49,538 nucleotides of DNA from Diplocarpon mali (lineage: Eukaryota; Ascomycota; Leotiomycetes; Helotiales; Drepanopezizaceae), in the NCBI GenBank assembly GCA_024741835.1, contig JAENRP010000326.1, positions 1 to 49,538 of the forward strand, read 5' to 3'. The translations under genes and the position numbers were made by a program. Positions 20,807 to 31,999 of the stretch are shown here, piece after piece. The notes beneath the pieces are model-generated. The model did not search any database, was not told the origin of the DNA, and worked only from the letters and a program-made list of their open reading frames with translations. Positions within the stretch are counted from its first letter, which is position 1. Each line of letters starts with the position of its first letter.

Positions 20807-22538
20807 GGAATTCGAGGCGTTATTGCTTGCTAGCACTAAGAGCTAGGCTTAGGCTATTCTAAGGTCTTTGTCCTTAGCGTCTATTATAGCTGCTTGACAA
20901 TCGATATCTTACTAGGCTATTAGGAGTTTTATTAGCTATAAGAGATCGATTAGTATACGTCGATTAAAGTAGAAGATAATAGGCATATCCTTAAGCTAGG
21001 AGATACTATTTTTCCCCTTTCTATAGGATTATTTAAAGTTATAGTACTCTAGGAACTTCCTGTCGATTAAAACGTCAGTTGCTCCTAAGCTTATAATTAA
21101 AAAAGGGAAGTTTATTTATCGCTTATTAATTATAAGAGTAAGTAAGACGGCGAATCGAATAGTTTCTCCTTTAAGGCTATTATAGCTAATAGGGGTAATC
21201 GGTTTAAGCAGTTTAATAAACTTTACCTTAAGTCTTTAAGAGAGCTAATATGCTAAAGACATTTTAATAATATTAAAAATATTAGCTCTACTATTAATAT
21301 AAGTAACTATTTTAATAAATAATCTATTTTAAGCTAGTTTTATAAGAACTAAGAACTAGCAGCTACCTATTAATAAGTAAGAATTAAAATCTAAGTCTTT
21401 TTATAAATTGTAACCTATATTATAGTAAGAGTCTTTGCTATAGCTTAGTAGTTTCTTAATAGTAGGTCGTTTTCTATCTCAACTTTAGCTATTATAAACT
21501 CGCCCTACTTCTTTAGCTTAAGGCAGTCTATTGTATAATAACTAAAGGCTTTGCAATTATAGTAGAGACTAGACGACGGCTTCGGGCTAGCAGACCTTTT
21601 TTAATAAGTTGCTGGCAAGGGGGAATAAGTGCAAGGAGCTAAAGAGGTAGCTATAGTTATAGGTCTTTATAACTCCCTTTTTAATATACTAAGGACGCGG
21701 TCCTTTAAAGGGGAGAACGCAATAGTAAAAGCGACTTATTAAGTATTATAGGCTTCTTCTTACTTAATATTCTAAAGTAGTATAATCATTATTTATTTTA
21801 TACTTCTTTACTTAAAGGTCGTTCTTTAAAGCTAAAGAGACCTTTTTATAAATGTTATCGAACTAGCGAAATTAATCGATCTTATTAGCTATAGTAAGGG
21901 TAACGAACTTAGATCGGAACTTATTATATAATATTAAACCTATAGTTAGCCTATTATATTTAAGCTTAGTAGACTAAATATAGTTATAATTAAAGAACCT
22001 TTAATTTAAGACCCTAAGGATATTAGTAGCGTATATAAACTTATTAGTAAAGATAGAATCTATATATTATAGGATTAGGTTTTAAGCTTTACCTATTATA
22101 TACTTAAAATAAGCAGTGATCTAGTCCTTTCTTAAAGTGAAGTTACTTAAGTACTTTTAAATGAATACCTTTATAACTATCTTATAAGCGTTATAAGTGA
22201 TTTCGCCTTAGTAGTTGTTAAAATGGGTTTAAGAGTACTTAATTTAATAGGGATTAATAGCTAAGACTAAAGGTCGGATAATTAAGAGGTAGTAGTCTAA
22301 GGAAGGCAGCAAGTCGGCGGTAAGGGACCGAGTGTTCTAAGGGCTAGTACTTAAGGAAGAAGGGGCGATAGTATTATTTTAAAGAGCGGCGGCTATAGCA
22401 GCGCTAACGAGGTTTGCGATTTTAGCTTATTAGATAGCTGAAAAGAGAGGGGCTAATATAGTAAGGGTAAACGTCGTTAGGGAGAGTATATCTTCTTCTT
22501 TAACTTTAATTAATAGTAATAGGGTATTTTAAGAATCC

Positions 22539-22561
22539 ACTTATAAGCTAGGCCTAAGAGT
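22539..22561. repeat. Palindrome unit in the Gypsy-3 gag N-terminus
   Basis: ACTTATAAGC...CTAAGAGT, one isolated unit, read on the minus strand as STLRPSLWV in the gag frame. Confidence 0.7.
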
Positions 22562-22741
22562 AGAATCTATACTAGGGGAGGTTTCTTCTTAAGTAAGCTT
22601 AAGAGGGGGAATATCTCTAGGACTAGGGTTGGCAGTAAGGCCTATAGAACTGGAACTGGTGGTAATAAGGCCTATAGAACTAGTAGCAGTAAGGCCTAGT
22701 AGTAGAGGTACGGTTAACCTTTTACTTCTCTTAAGTGGCAT

Positions 22742-23720
22742 AAGATTAGAGGTCATAAGTACTAACTCTTTCTATATTATCTAGTTTAATCTAAAGGGAC
22801 TTAATGCTAAATAGTGACCTATTTAAAAGGGGGAAGATTAGTATAAGTAAAGCTATATATATTCTTAAAGCCTTTTAGTAGAGTATATATTAAGGTATTA
22901 TAGGTTTATAGATCTTAAGAAAGAAGGTTTTACTTTAGGATTATATCTCTTTACTAATTAGGAGTTGCAATAAGGTTATTTAAAGGTATAGTGCAAATCT
23001 AGAGAAGTAGGGTCCGGGTATCTAAAGCTTATTACTCTATTAAAGTTGACCTAATCTCTAATGGTATAGTATAACCTACTAAGGCTAACTAAGTCTTTAT
23101 ATATATATATAGGTATAGGTCCCTTAGTTTATACCTAAGTATAAGAAGGAAGGAGTGAGGAGCTTCGAAGAGTATAGGAGCTTCGAAGAGTATAAGGAAG
23201 AGTCGACGAGTATAGGTCGACGGGGAGTATAGAGAAGGTCGACGACTTATTCGCAAGGAGGGGTTTCTCAAGGAGTCGAGTTATATTCGAGGGTTTCGAA
23301 GGAAGGAGTGAGGAGCTTTGAAGAGTTGTCGACGAGTATAAGGGGAGTTGTCGATAAGTGGTATAAAGTATTCGCAAGGGAGGGAGAGAGTTAAGAAGAG
23401 AAAAGTTATTATACTACTTTAGGCAGTAGCCTATGCTAGTGAAGCGAGGGTATAGTGAATAAATTTTTTTTGAATTGAAATTGAAGGTGAATTTCCGTTT
23501 GCAAAATGGAGTAGGTAAGGGGTTGAAAAAATGAGCTGATTTTATATTCGAAGGTTGTTTAGCTTCCTTTGAAAACTAGATTAGTGAGATTTAGGCGCTA
23601 TATACGAGTTGCTTAGGGCAGTTTATAGTAGAAGTGTTAAGATCGAGAGATCGAGTTACTTAAGGCAGTTCGAAGTGATAATTCTAAAGGAGGTAGATAT
23701 TAAGCTTCTTAATAGAGGTT
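22742..23720 (-). other. Gypsy-3 leader with purine-rich repeats
   Basis: I recognise no gene here. Between 23140 and 23390 the plus strand is strongly purine-rich and holds short direct repeats: GAAGGAGTGAGGAGCTT twice (about 23148 and 23301), GAGCTTCGAAGAGTATA twice in tandem, and GTCGACGAGTATA more than once. 23400-23720 is less mutated, with TG and CA kept. Several short open frames here are artefacts of base bias. Confidence 0.5.
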
Positions 23721-23987
23721 GAGTGATCTTTTCTTATATTACAACTTGCTCTAGAGCGTATAATAGGGCGAGAATCGAACGCTAACTGTATTACCTTAAG
23801 AGGTACGCTATATAATAGAGAAGAAAAGATAAAGAAGAGAGAGTCTCTAGTAGAGCTCCTCCAGAATAAGTACAGGTGCTTTACTAGCATGCATATGATC
23901 CAGCCACCTTGCTACCTTAGCGTGCACCTGACTTCGATACTTCGATACGATATATGATATAACTGTGCACGTGATGCGGCCGTAACA
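23720..23987 (-). repeat. Probable Gypsy-3 5' LTR
   Basis: In element sense it starts TGTTACGGCCGC at 23987, followed in plus sense by Gypsy-1 coding sequence. It contains CACGTG near the start, a TATATAGC box and a GTTCGATTC box. Retained CpA and TpG show low RIP. The inner end could not be fixed, and no second copy is in the window, so the call rests on the TG end and the position upstream of gag. Confidence 0.4.
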
Positions 23988-26900
23988 ACTGCTATATATT
24001 CTCAAAAGCCGCTTCTAATATACTACCGCCCTATCGCCCTTACGATTATAAAATCGAGCTTATAGCCGAAGGTGCTTAAAAGGCCCTTTGATACTTCCCC
24101 TTATATAAGATATCTATACTTAAGCTCGAAATAGTAAAGGTATACCTTATTAATAACTTAAATAAGGGATTTATTAAGGCCTCCTTTGCCTCCTACGCTA
24201 CGCTGGTACTATTTGTAAAAAAGGCCGATAGCTCCCTTTGCTTCTATATTGACTACTATATGCTTAATAACCTTACTTATAAAGATCGATACTCCTTACC
24301 CTTAATCGATAAGACCTTAGCTCAATTAGCTAGCGCTTAGATTTTTATAAAACTTGATATACAGCAGGCCTTCTACCAGATCCGAATGGACCCTGACTCT
24401 AAGGAGCTTACTACCTTTAGAACTTAGTATAGCATATATAAGTGTAAGGTGCTCCCTTTTAGCCTTACTAATAGCCCTGCTACTTATTAGAGGTATATAA
24501 ACGATATCCTTTTTAATTACTTTAATGATTTTTATATAGCCTACTTAAATGATATCCTTATTTACTTTACCAATCGACTCGATTATGAATCGCATATAAA
24601 ATGGGTTCTTTAGCGATTATCGGATATAGGACTATAGGCCGATTTAAAGAAGTGTGAGTTTAATATTATAAAGACTAAGTACCTTAGCTTTATTATTACT
24701 ACTAAAGGCGTTTAGGTAGACCCTAATAAGGTAATAGTAATAGAGAATTAGACCTACCCCTTTACTATAAAGGGTATTTAGTCATTCTTTAGTTTTTACA
24801 ACTTCTATTATCGTTTTATTTAAGACTATAGTCTTATTACCGCCTCTTTAGTGCACCTTACTAAGAATAACATTCCCTTCTAATTCACCTTTAAATGCAA
24901 GCAGAGCTTCCTTTAGCTGCGAGAAGCTCTTATATATACCCTAATCCTTTAGTACTATAGGCAAGACCTCTCTTATATACTAGAAATCGATGCCTCTAAT
25001 AGTATAGTCACTTTTATATTATTATAGTAATATAGGTCCGAATAATATCCAATTGCCTATTATAGTAAGACTATAGCACTAGCTAAGCTGAACTATACTA
25101 TATATAATAAGGAGATGCTAGCTATTATTCGATCATTTGGCCATTTTAAAGCCGAGCTTATAAGAGCACCCTACCGAATCGTAGTATATATAGACTATAA
25201 AGCACTTAAGTACTTTATAACTATTAAAAACTTTAGTTCTTAATAGGCTTAATAGGCCGAGCTTCTCTTTAAATATGACTTTACGATTACCTACCGACCC
25301 AGCTTTAAAAACCCTTTTGCTAATGCCTTAACTCGCTACGTCAATAAGTTAAAGGATCAGAATATAATAAAACGCAATAACTGCCTTATAACGTTATTGC
25401 GCTAAGATTAGATTGACCTTTAAATCCTCTTTAAATAGCTTTATAAATAGACTATGGCTAAGAACCTAGTCTTTATCAAAGAAGTTTCGGCCTTCTCCTT
25501 TGCTTTCTATATTATTAACTAAGTACTAGCTGCTAACTGATAATATAAGCCTTATTAGGTCTATCGCCAGGTAGTCCTTTAGAATAGGTCTAATATAGCC
25601 TTAACTAAGACTTCCCCTTAAATAATAGAAGGAGATTTGCTTCTCTTTTAAAGTAAGCTAATAGTACTTAATATAGACTACCTTTATATATTACTTATAT
25701 AAGAGGTTTATAATCAAATTGCTACTACGCATTTAAGCGCGCGCAAAACCTACCAGCTTCTCTCCTTATAGTACTACTGGCCGAATCTACGCCGATATAT
25801 CTCCTAGTACTATAAGAACTACTATACCTATAGACGAAGCAAAGTCCTTTATAATAAGAAACCTAGTCTACTCTAACCCTTCTTAGTATTAAGCCGACCT
25901 TAGGAGTATATAACTATAGATTATATAAGTTTTAATAAAGATAAGTATAGCTATAATAACGTTTTTATAATTATTAATCGGTTTAATAAGCAGGCGATAT
26001 TAATACCCTATTAAAAGGCTACTAATTTATATTAATTAGCCTAACTCTATATATATTATATATATTGCTACTTTAGTCCCCTATTAACAATTACCTTAGA
26101 TTAGGGCCCTTAATTCATCTTAAGCTTCTAGAAAGCTTTTACTTCTATTTTAAGTATAAAACTGACCCTCGGCTCAGCCTACTACCCTTAAACCGACGGC
26201 CAAACCGAGAACTATAATTAGTACCTTATATAACGCCTCCGCCCCTTTATTAGCTACTATTAAGATAATTAGAGCGAATTCTTACCTATAATGGATTTCG
26301 CCTAGCTAACTCTCTCTTATAACTCCCTTGGTAGCTTATTGCTATTCGAGGTAGTGCATAGGTACGCTTCGCGTACCAATTGGGACTAGAAGCTTAATAT
26401 ACCTAATTCAGAGTCCCCTTTTTAGAAACTCAATCGATAAGACGCCCTTAAGTACTCTATAAAATATTATAGAGCTTAGACCCTTGCTAAATCTTATATC
26501 CTTAAGGCCTAGGAACGTATGCGAAACGCTATTAATACCTCTTACTGCCCTACTACTTTCAAAGTCGGCGATCAGGTATACTTAGATATGCGTCCCTACT
26601 TTATAGATAGGCCTTTTAAGAAGCTTAGCTACCCTAGAGCTGGCCTATTTAAGATAGTAGAGAAAGTATTTAATTTATATCGATTAAAGCTACCTGACTT
26701 TATAAAGGTATATAATATCTTCTACTTAAGTCGCCTCTAAAAGGACTCTAGTACCCCTTTAGATAGTCAAGTGAATGCACCTCCTTTTACTATTAATATT
26801 ATAAGAGAATAAGAATACGAAGTAGAAAACCTACTTGCTATTCGAAAGTATTTTAATATACTTACATACTATGCTTCTTAAGTAGGCCGCGATATAGATT

Positions 26901-27109
26901 TAGAGTAGTACCTAGCCTTAAATTTCATATATGCGCTATTTAAACTTTGTGATTTTCACTTAGAGAATCTAGACCTCCTTAGGCCTTTCGAAAGGCCTCC
27001 TGATTAGATCTAGGCCTATACTAATAGTATAGATAATTATAATAAGTTAGATAGTAATAAACCTATAGTTGAACGCTTAAGGACAAGCTTTTTTCAAAAG
27101 GGAGGGTGA
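23988..27109 (+). pseudogene. Gypsy-1 pol: RT, RNase H, integrase, chromodomain-like tail
   Basis: Just after the junction comes IFSKAASN..LPPYRPYDYKIE, the entry to RT. The RT has IKLDIQQAFYQIRM near 24330-24390 and YLND (from YLDD) near 24542-24560. The RNase H has EIDAS near 24985 and NKEMLAI near 25110. The integrase has an H2C2 finger near 25730-25850 with Cys turned to Tyr, the first Asp in TIDYIS near 25915, the second in TLDWGP near 26090 and the Glu in GQTENYN near 26205. The integrase C-terminus is open at 26519-26740 (FKVGDQVYLDMR). A chromodomain-like segment (YEVENLLAIRKYF) lies near 26815-27000. The TGA stop at 27107-27109 is also the first three bases of the LTR. Confidence 0.9.
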
Positions 27110-27423
27110 TATAATAGATTGTCACTATATATAGAATAACCCCCGGTTCGGCCCCGATAGGAACCCGGTTCGGCTACGGCTTAGCGCAATCTCAGTATAG
27201 GCTATAAATTAGGTTATCCCCTGATCGGCCCCAGTTAGCATTCGGTTCGGCTCCCCTTAAGCGGGTGACCCTCTTTTCTTTATATATATATACTATGCCC
27301 TTCTACTCCTTTAGGGCTTTGTAATTATTAATTCTAAGTCATTACTAAGACGTTCTATTAGCATTGCTATATGACTCGTATATATACCGGTGCTAAGCAG
27401 AGGTTATACTCCCAGTCGTCACA
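27107..27423 (+). repeat. Gypsy-1 3' LTR
   Basis: It is 317 bp, begins TGATATAATAG after a purine tract (AAAAGGGAGGG, the polypurine tract) and ends CAGTCGTCACA. It has GC-rich islands with CGGTTCGGC at 27144, 27166 and 27243; these lack CpA and so resist RIP. No second copy is in the window. Confidence 0.8.
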
Positions 27424-28820
27424 CTTATTATTGCCTTATAATGCGGCATTTGCCAATTCAAAGCGTCCTTTAAGGTCTTACTTAATAGTTTAAAAGAAGT
27501 CGATCTTCTTATAAATCTTAAAGTTAGGTTAAATAAGAAGAGACTATTTCGCAAAAGTAAACTTAAAAGGAAGGCTATTAAGTAGGAAATTAAAAAGCTA
27601 AGTTTCCTTAAAAGTCATAATTATCCTAGGATCTGCGGCTCTTACTTTCCTCCTCACTTTACATAATATAGATTAAGTAGAGTTTATATTTATATTTATA
27701 TTCTTATTATTTTTATCTTTTTATATTAAAATAAAGTGATCTACTATAGTAGATACTAACTATTAAGGGCAGTTATTTAAAAGTATTTTACCTTTAAAGT
27801 ATCTTATCTTATTTTCGCATTATTATAAATTTAAATTAAATCTTAATCTTTATCACTTAAACCTTTATTAATCTTAAGCTTACATTTAGCTAAGGCCAGC
27901 TTATACTCCTTCTACTTTTCTATATTTAAAATCTACTTTTAAAAACCTTAGTTATTATCTATTAAAGCTCTTAGGCTAAGCTTATTCAATATATCCAAAA
28001 GGTCCTTAGCAGTTATATTAGCTATTAAAGTAGAAGTAGACGAATTAGTAGAGGGAGTATAAAGGGCTATTCTCGCATATTTAATAAATGTCTTTTAAAT
28101 CGCTATTTCAATGCCTTTGCTCTTAAAGTAAAGCTTTAAATCGTCGAACTATTATTGCTAGTTCTTTTAAGAGAGTTAGAGGTCTTTAAGCTTAGTATTT
28201 CGATTAGAATCGGAAGCTATTGCCGTTTTTCGAAGAGAATTATATTAAAATCAAATAAATTAAATAGTTAAAGGCACTCTTCCTATCGAAAAGTCGAAAT
28301 GATTAAATAGAAGGTATTATAAAAGCATTAAATAGGGAGGAAGTCCTCTTATTAAAAAGGGTTTTTAGGCTATAACGCAGGGAATTACACCTCTTACGAA
28401 ATACAGTAGAGCAAGGAATCACACCTTTTATAATACTAAGGGTTATAAAGCAAGGAATCATACCTCTTATAATATAAGTTGGCCAAATAGGGAATCATAC
28501 CTCTTATTCGCCAATTGCTCGCCTCTTATTACAAATCTCGTTCAACTTCTTATTAATAGTTATAGCGCAAGTGCTTTCTAAAGGAAGTTAATAATCAGTT
28601 ATTAGTCTAGCTAAGGCTTATAACCTATTAAGCTTAAGTAAGTCGGCGCAATAGGTAAAGGAGGCTTCTAAAGGTCGATAGTTGATATATTAGTAAGAAT
28701 TAGGGAAGGAAGGTTACCCCTTTCTTCCCTATAGCTATATATGTATCAACATCCTACTAATTAAGCAGTAGGGTCATATAATAATACATCAGAGTAATGG
28801 CTATATCACCTATCTCAATA
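27424..28820 (-). mobile_element. Copia-A copy 4, 5' part (LTR and gag)
   Basis: Colinear with 39462-40860 of copy 2 (1397 against 1399 bases). It holds the 5' LTR, primer site, leader repeats and most of the gag. The left edge is the Gypsy-1 LTR, so pol was lost or moved. The right edge lies inside the integrase of Gypsy-2. Confidence 0.85.
28626..28820 (-). repeat. Copia-A copy 4, 5' LTR
   Basis: 195 bp, plus-strand ends TATTAAGCTTAAG and ATCTCAATA. The flank TATTT at 28821 is the probable target site. Confidence 0.9.
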
Positions 28821-29409
28821 TATTTTTATAAGAAAGCTTTAACTACTCCTTTATTTTTAAGACTTCTATTAATAGTTAATTTATTAAAAAGTCTATAGCA
28901 ATAGACTACGTCTTTTTAAAGGAACTTCGCAATTGCTTCAAAGTTAGCTGATCTTAAAGGTCTTCCTTTAAATTACCTTAATAGGTCTTTCTTTATTGAA
29001 ATAAAATATATTATCCTATTTTCGGTTATTAGTACTTGCGTAATATTAAGACTGATTTTATAAAAGAGGCCTACTGGCTAGGTTAGGAATAAGGGATTCT
29101 CTTTATAATTAGATTTGCGTTTTTAATAAGGAGCATAGCTTTTAATAAAGGCTTTGCAGTCCTTAAAAGCACCTTTTTAAAAGACTTTTCTTAATATTTA
29201 ATAGTATATAGACTTAGCTCCTTAATAGCCTATTTCTTTATAAATATCTTAGATCGCCTTAGCTTATAATTTTTCGTTATCTAAGCAGAGTTATATAAGA
29301 AATAAGTTATCGCTCCTTTTAAATAATCGTCTTCCTTATATTAGATAAATCAGAGCTTTAGCTTTAAATTTCTGAAAATCTTTAAGAGCAATTATCTTTA
29401 GTTATTTAA
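28821..29409 (-). pseudogene. Gypsy-2 pol fragment: integrase finger and core
   Basis: On the minus strand, starting next to Z, the frame reads ITLK..LKIIALKDFQKF and, further on, an integrase H2C2 finger (YKEIGYWGAKSIYY, then SYAPYWKRKSNYKENP; His and Cys now Tyr). Towards 28821 it shows KLTINRS..KNKGVVKAFL, the region of the second catalytic Asp. It joins in sense with 32555 if Z and one copy of its TTAA target are removed. Copia-A copy 4 interrupts it. Confidence 0.75.
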
Positions 29410-29658
29410 TATAAGAGGGAGCAGGAATAACACCTGAGAATAGGCCTAAGGGAAGACCAAAGATAAAGAGGGAGGAAGCACCACAAGCGGGCTCTTTAAA
29501 GATAAGAACTAGGACAATTCACTAGTTAAGGGTAGAATAGGTAGTTAGTATTACGCGCTATCTCTAAGTATAATAGTAGTCCTATTTATACCCCTTTCTT
29601 AATCCTTATCCAACTATATAACCTATATCATAAGATCCTCTACTTCTAGGTCTTTATA
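29410..29658 (-). repeat. Z 3' LTR
   Basis: 249 bp. Plus-strand ends are TATAAGAGGG and GGTCTTTATA, RIP forms of TGTA...TACA. Partner of 32306-32554. Confidence 0.88.
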
Positions 29659-30090
29659 TATGCCTTAACTAACTTAAGTAGCGGCCCCTGCTACTATTAG
29701 CAAAGAATATAAGACTCTTGCAAGTCGAGAATACTAATCCCTATTTGTAAAAATAATAAGTGCAAGTAAGGTTAGTACCTAAAGTCGTAAAGGTAAGGAG
29801 AGGAGAGAGGGGTTTTTTTTTTTTTTTTTTTAACTCGCAGGTTAGGCCTGCGAGTGGATTTTAAAGAAATATATAAAAGGAGAGAGGGAAAGGGGGAGGT
29901 ATAGTAGTAAATGAATAAAAATGATAAAAACTCCTTTTCCTCCTTTAGTAATGCGACTCTTAGGCTAGGCCTGCGAGTCAAAAGCTCAAAGTTATTAAAG
30001 CTATTAAATCGCAATTTCAAAGAAAATTCGAAGACAATTTCAAGTAATCCTAAGCATATATGCCTTAATTAACTTAAGAGGCGACCTTGC
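29659..30090. repeat. Z 3' region: direct repeats, T19 run and two palindromes
   Basis: TATGCCTTAACTAACTTAAG at 29659 recurs with one change near 30059, about 400 bases on. Between them are a run of 19 T (29813-29831), palindrome units at 29833-29855 and 29956-29978 (123 apart), and purine-rich sequence. An open minus frame (29772-30020) reads through both palindromes as RRPNLRV and RRPSLRV. I assign no function to that frame. Confidence 0.65.
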
Positions 30091-30385
30091 TAAAGAAAAT
30101 CAGACTTTATATAAAATTAGACTAATAATTTAGGAATTTCTTTAATATAGCTATATACAACTATTAAGCCTTTCTAAAGTAGTAACTTGCTTATTTAACC
30201 TAAGGGAAGCTGGATTTAAGTATTTAGAATTCGCATACTAGTTTTTGCCTTTTAAAGCCTATCGATTACCAAACTAAAGGGCGCAATAAGTTTCCTAAAG
30301 AAGGCCTTCGATTAAGGTTTCTAAATATTAAATGCAGAGTTTAGAAAACTAGGCTTCGAGTTCCTTGATTTTTAAAGCAGATTTT

Positions 30386-30408
30386 ACTCCTAGGCTAAGA
30401 CCGCAAGT
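30386..30408. repeat. Palindrome unit in Z
   Basis: ACTCCTAGGC...CCGCAAGT, an isolated unit at the C-terminal side of the Z gag. Confidence 0.7.
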
Positions 30409-30419
30409 AAAAGGAATCA

Positions 30420-31345
30420 CTATTAGATTTCTCTTTACCTCTTTAGTAACCTCTAAAGCCTTCGAATATTCTTATACTAGGCTTTTAAAATCTTTAATAA
30501 AAGAGGAGATAGGCTCTTTCTCCTTTTCTATTACCTTAATAGTCCTTTCGCTAAGGTCTGATTTTAAGGCAAAGGTTAAGAAGTCTTTAAATTAAGCGTA
30601 TATTATAGAATTACGCTTATTAATTCTAAAATGCTTGATAATCCTATTTCAAAGGCTAGTAGGTAATCTAAGTAAGAAAAGGCGTCCTCTTTCAACTTCA
30701 CTAAGAATCTTTTAATCAATTAAGGTATTTAATACTTAAGTAAAGGTCTAATAGTAGTTTTTAAGTTCCTTAAGAGTGCGAGTAATAAGAATAAACTCCT
30801 TTAGAAAGGCCAGAGTATCGCAAATCTACTATCTATCAAATTCTCGAAATTCAGATTTAAAAGCCTTAGCAAGGAGTTCCTAGGATTTGCGAAGCTTCCA
30901 CTTAAATAGAGATTTAATAATATCTTTGCTAGTTTGATCATAATAGTAGGAAAGTCGATTGATTATCTTATTATATTTAATACTAAAATTATAATAAGTC
31001 TCCTTATATTATTTAAGGAAATTAGTAATATTAGCTTTAGTAAAATAAGAAGCGCTAGGAGAACTAAGAAGGGGAAAATGATTAGTAATAGCTTTAAAAG
31101 CGGCTATTATCACTTTATTTGTTTTAATAAAAGAGGAGCTAGGTCGAATATAAGACCTAAGGTATTCTAAAGAGTTTTTAGAATCTGAGTCAATCTTAGA
31201 GTAACTAGGATAGGCTGAAAAAGATTTAGGTAAAGGATTAAAAGGAGGTTTAAAATTGATATTTTTAATATTCTTAAGTATTAATATTGAAAAAGTAGGT
31301 ATAGTTATCAAAGGGGAAAGTAAAGAACTCGAGTTATATAAAATT
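30420..31345 (-). pseudogene. Z gag, broken
   Basis: On the minus strand the frame includes KSFSAYPSYSKIDSDS near 31220 (inside an open stretch at 31009-31311). It continues as FTKANITNFLKWYKETY and IIKSLFKWKLRKSW to EFREFDR and LAFLKEFILITRTLKELK near 30750-30900, then LSEVERGRLFLLRLPTSL near 30660. This spacing of acidic, aromatic and ELK/GLP-like motifs is typical of retrotransposon gag. The start is uncertain. A palindrome at 31362-31384 lies just upstream. No zinc knuckle is evident. Confidence 0.68.
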
Positions 31346-31361
31346 GCATTTTTATATTCCT

Positions 31362-31384
31362 ACTCGCAGGCCCAGCCTAAGAGT
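31362..31384. repeat. Palindrome unit in Z, little mutated
   Basis: ACTCGCAGGC...CTAAGAGT, among the best preserved copies in the window. Confidence 0.72.
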
Positions 31385-31792
31385 GAAAATCCGGCTTCTA
31401 TAGAAAGTCTATTTATACTTTGCTAAGACTTCTTTAGTAAGTATAAAGTAGCAAGTAAGGGTACTGCAATTATTAGCAATAAGAAAAGGTTTATTAAGTC
31501 AAAGACTCATTTCTAAGATAAAGTTTTTAAAAAAGATTTATCTTAGCTTTTAAGACAATTCCTATTAGTTCTTAAAATCAGTATATCCTAGGGGTTGTTT
31601 CTAAAGCAAAGAATAGAGTTCTATTAAGTAGAGGCAGCTAAAGTATCCGATTTAGCTTTTTAAGAAAACTAAAGAGATACTCCTAATTAGAGCTTTCGTT
31701 TAGTATTATATAAATACTCGAAACTGCTATTATTTAAAGTAGCTATAATAGCTAATTAAACTTCTTTATATTAAAGAGGCTGGAAACCCGAC

Positions 31793-31994
31793 TATGACGG
31801 CACAAGCATAATACAGCGCAGCGCAATATAAGGGGCCCGATTCATCCTTAGAATATTCAATTAAGGAGGGAAGCTCTAAGGTACGAGGAATCTACGGTAT
31901 ATATATGTATGTACTAAGCGAGGACGCTAGTCTTAGCGCACGCCCAATCAGGTGATCGAAGCACGTGATCCCTAATCAGGTGACAACCGTCACA
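31793..31994 (-). mobile_element. 202-bp solo LTR or MITE with TSD CCGAC
   Basis: A little-mutated insert inside Z, bounded by CCGAC at 31788-31792 and 31995-31999. In minus sense it starts TGTGACGGTTGTC and ends CCGTCATA, so the ends form a short inverted repeat. It holds a CACGTG box and AATCAGGTGA twice (about 31946 and 31974). The TG start, near-CA end and 5-base duplication suit a solo LTR of a Gypsy family not otherwise present here; a MITE is possible. Confidence 0.72.
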
Positions 31995-31999
31995 CCGAC

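Larger units (their letters stand above)
20224..22741 (-). pseudogene. Gypsy-3 gag and protease, broken
   Basis: The chosen start is ATG at 22739-22741 (MPLKRSKRLTVP). After a Ser/Thr/Pro-rich N-terminus comes a Ty3/Gypsy gag core near 21850-22200 (WITAYFKYIIGKAW near 22080-22125). A knuckle follows near 21515-21568 (YYNCKAFSYYTIDC, CX2CX4HX4C with one Cys and the His turned to Tyr). The protease lies near 21000-21200 (SLGATDVLID, where the Asp of DSGA is lost). Three palindrome-coded repeats follow, then a linker ending in LPEL at about 20226. Stops fall at Trp/Gln codons. Confidence 0.78.
20224..23987 (-). mobile_element. Gypsy-3, 5' part (LTR, leader, gag, protease)
   Basis: A minus-strand Ty3/Gypsy element. 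Its right end, TGTTACGG in element sense, lies at 23987 inside the pol gene of Gypsy-1. Reading left there is a probable 5' LTR, a leader of about 1 kb, gag, a zinc knuckle, protease and a repeat-bearing linker, up to a motif just before RT (FKNVF...LPEL). It then stops at the Copia-A LTR at 20223. RT, RNase H and integrase of this element are not in the window. Confidence 0.72.
23988..27423 (+). mobile_element. Gypsy-1, pol and 3' LTR
   Basis: A plus-strand Ty3/Gypsy chromovirus relic, 5' truncated at 23987 where Gypsy-3 starts, and complete to its 3' LTR. The right edge falls inside a Copia-A gag, so Gypsy-1 inserted there; CTTAT (27424-27428) is the expected target site, but its partner is lost with the 5' end. 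No palindrome units occur in it. Confidence 0.85.

Noticed and set aside
23089..23377. Two overlapping minus-strand open frames of 60 and 80 codons rich in Ser, Leu, Arg and Pro
   Set aside because: They arise from the pyrimidine-rich strand of a repeated leader tract; no domain and no start context support a gene.
23755..23830. tRNA-like sequence on the minus strand (GTTCGATTC box, CTCTTAA loop)
   Set aside because: The T stem does not pair (GCG against CTCGC beyond one base pair), no acceptor stem forms, and the D arm is not recognisable. It may only be a polymerase III-like box or chance.
30934..31170. 78-codon plus-strand open frame
   Set aside because: It lies antisense to the Z gag and has no recognisable feature.
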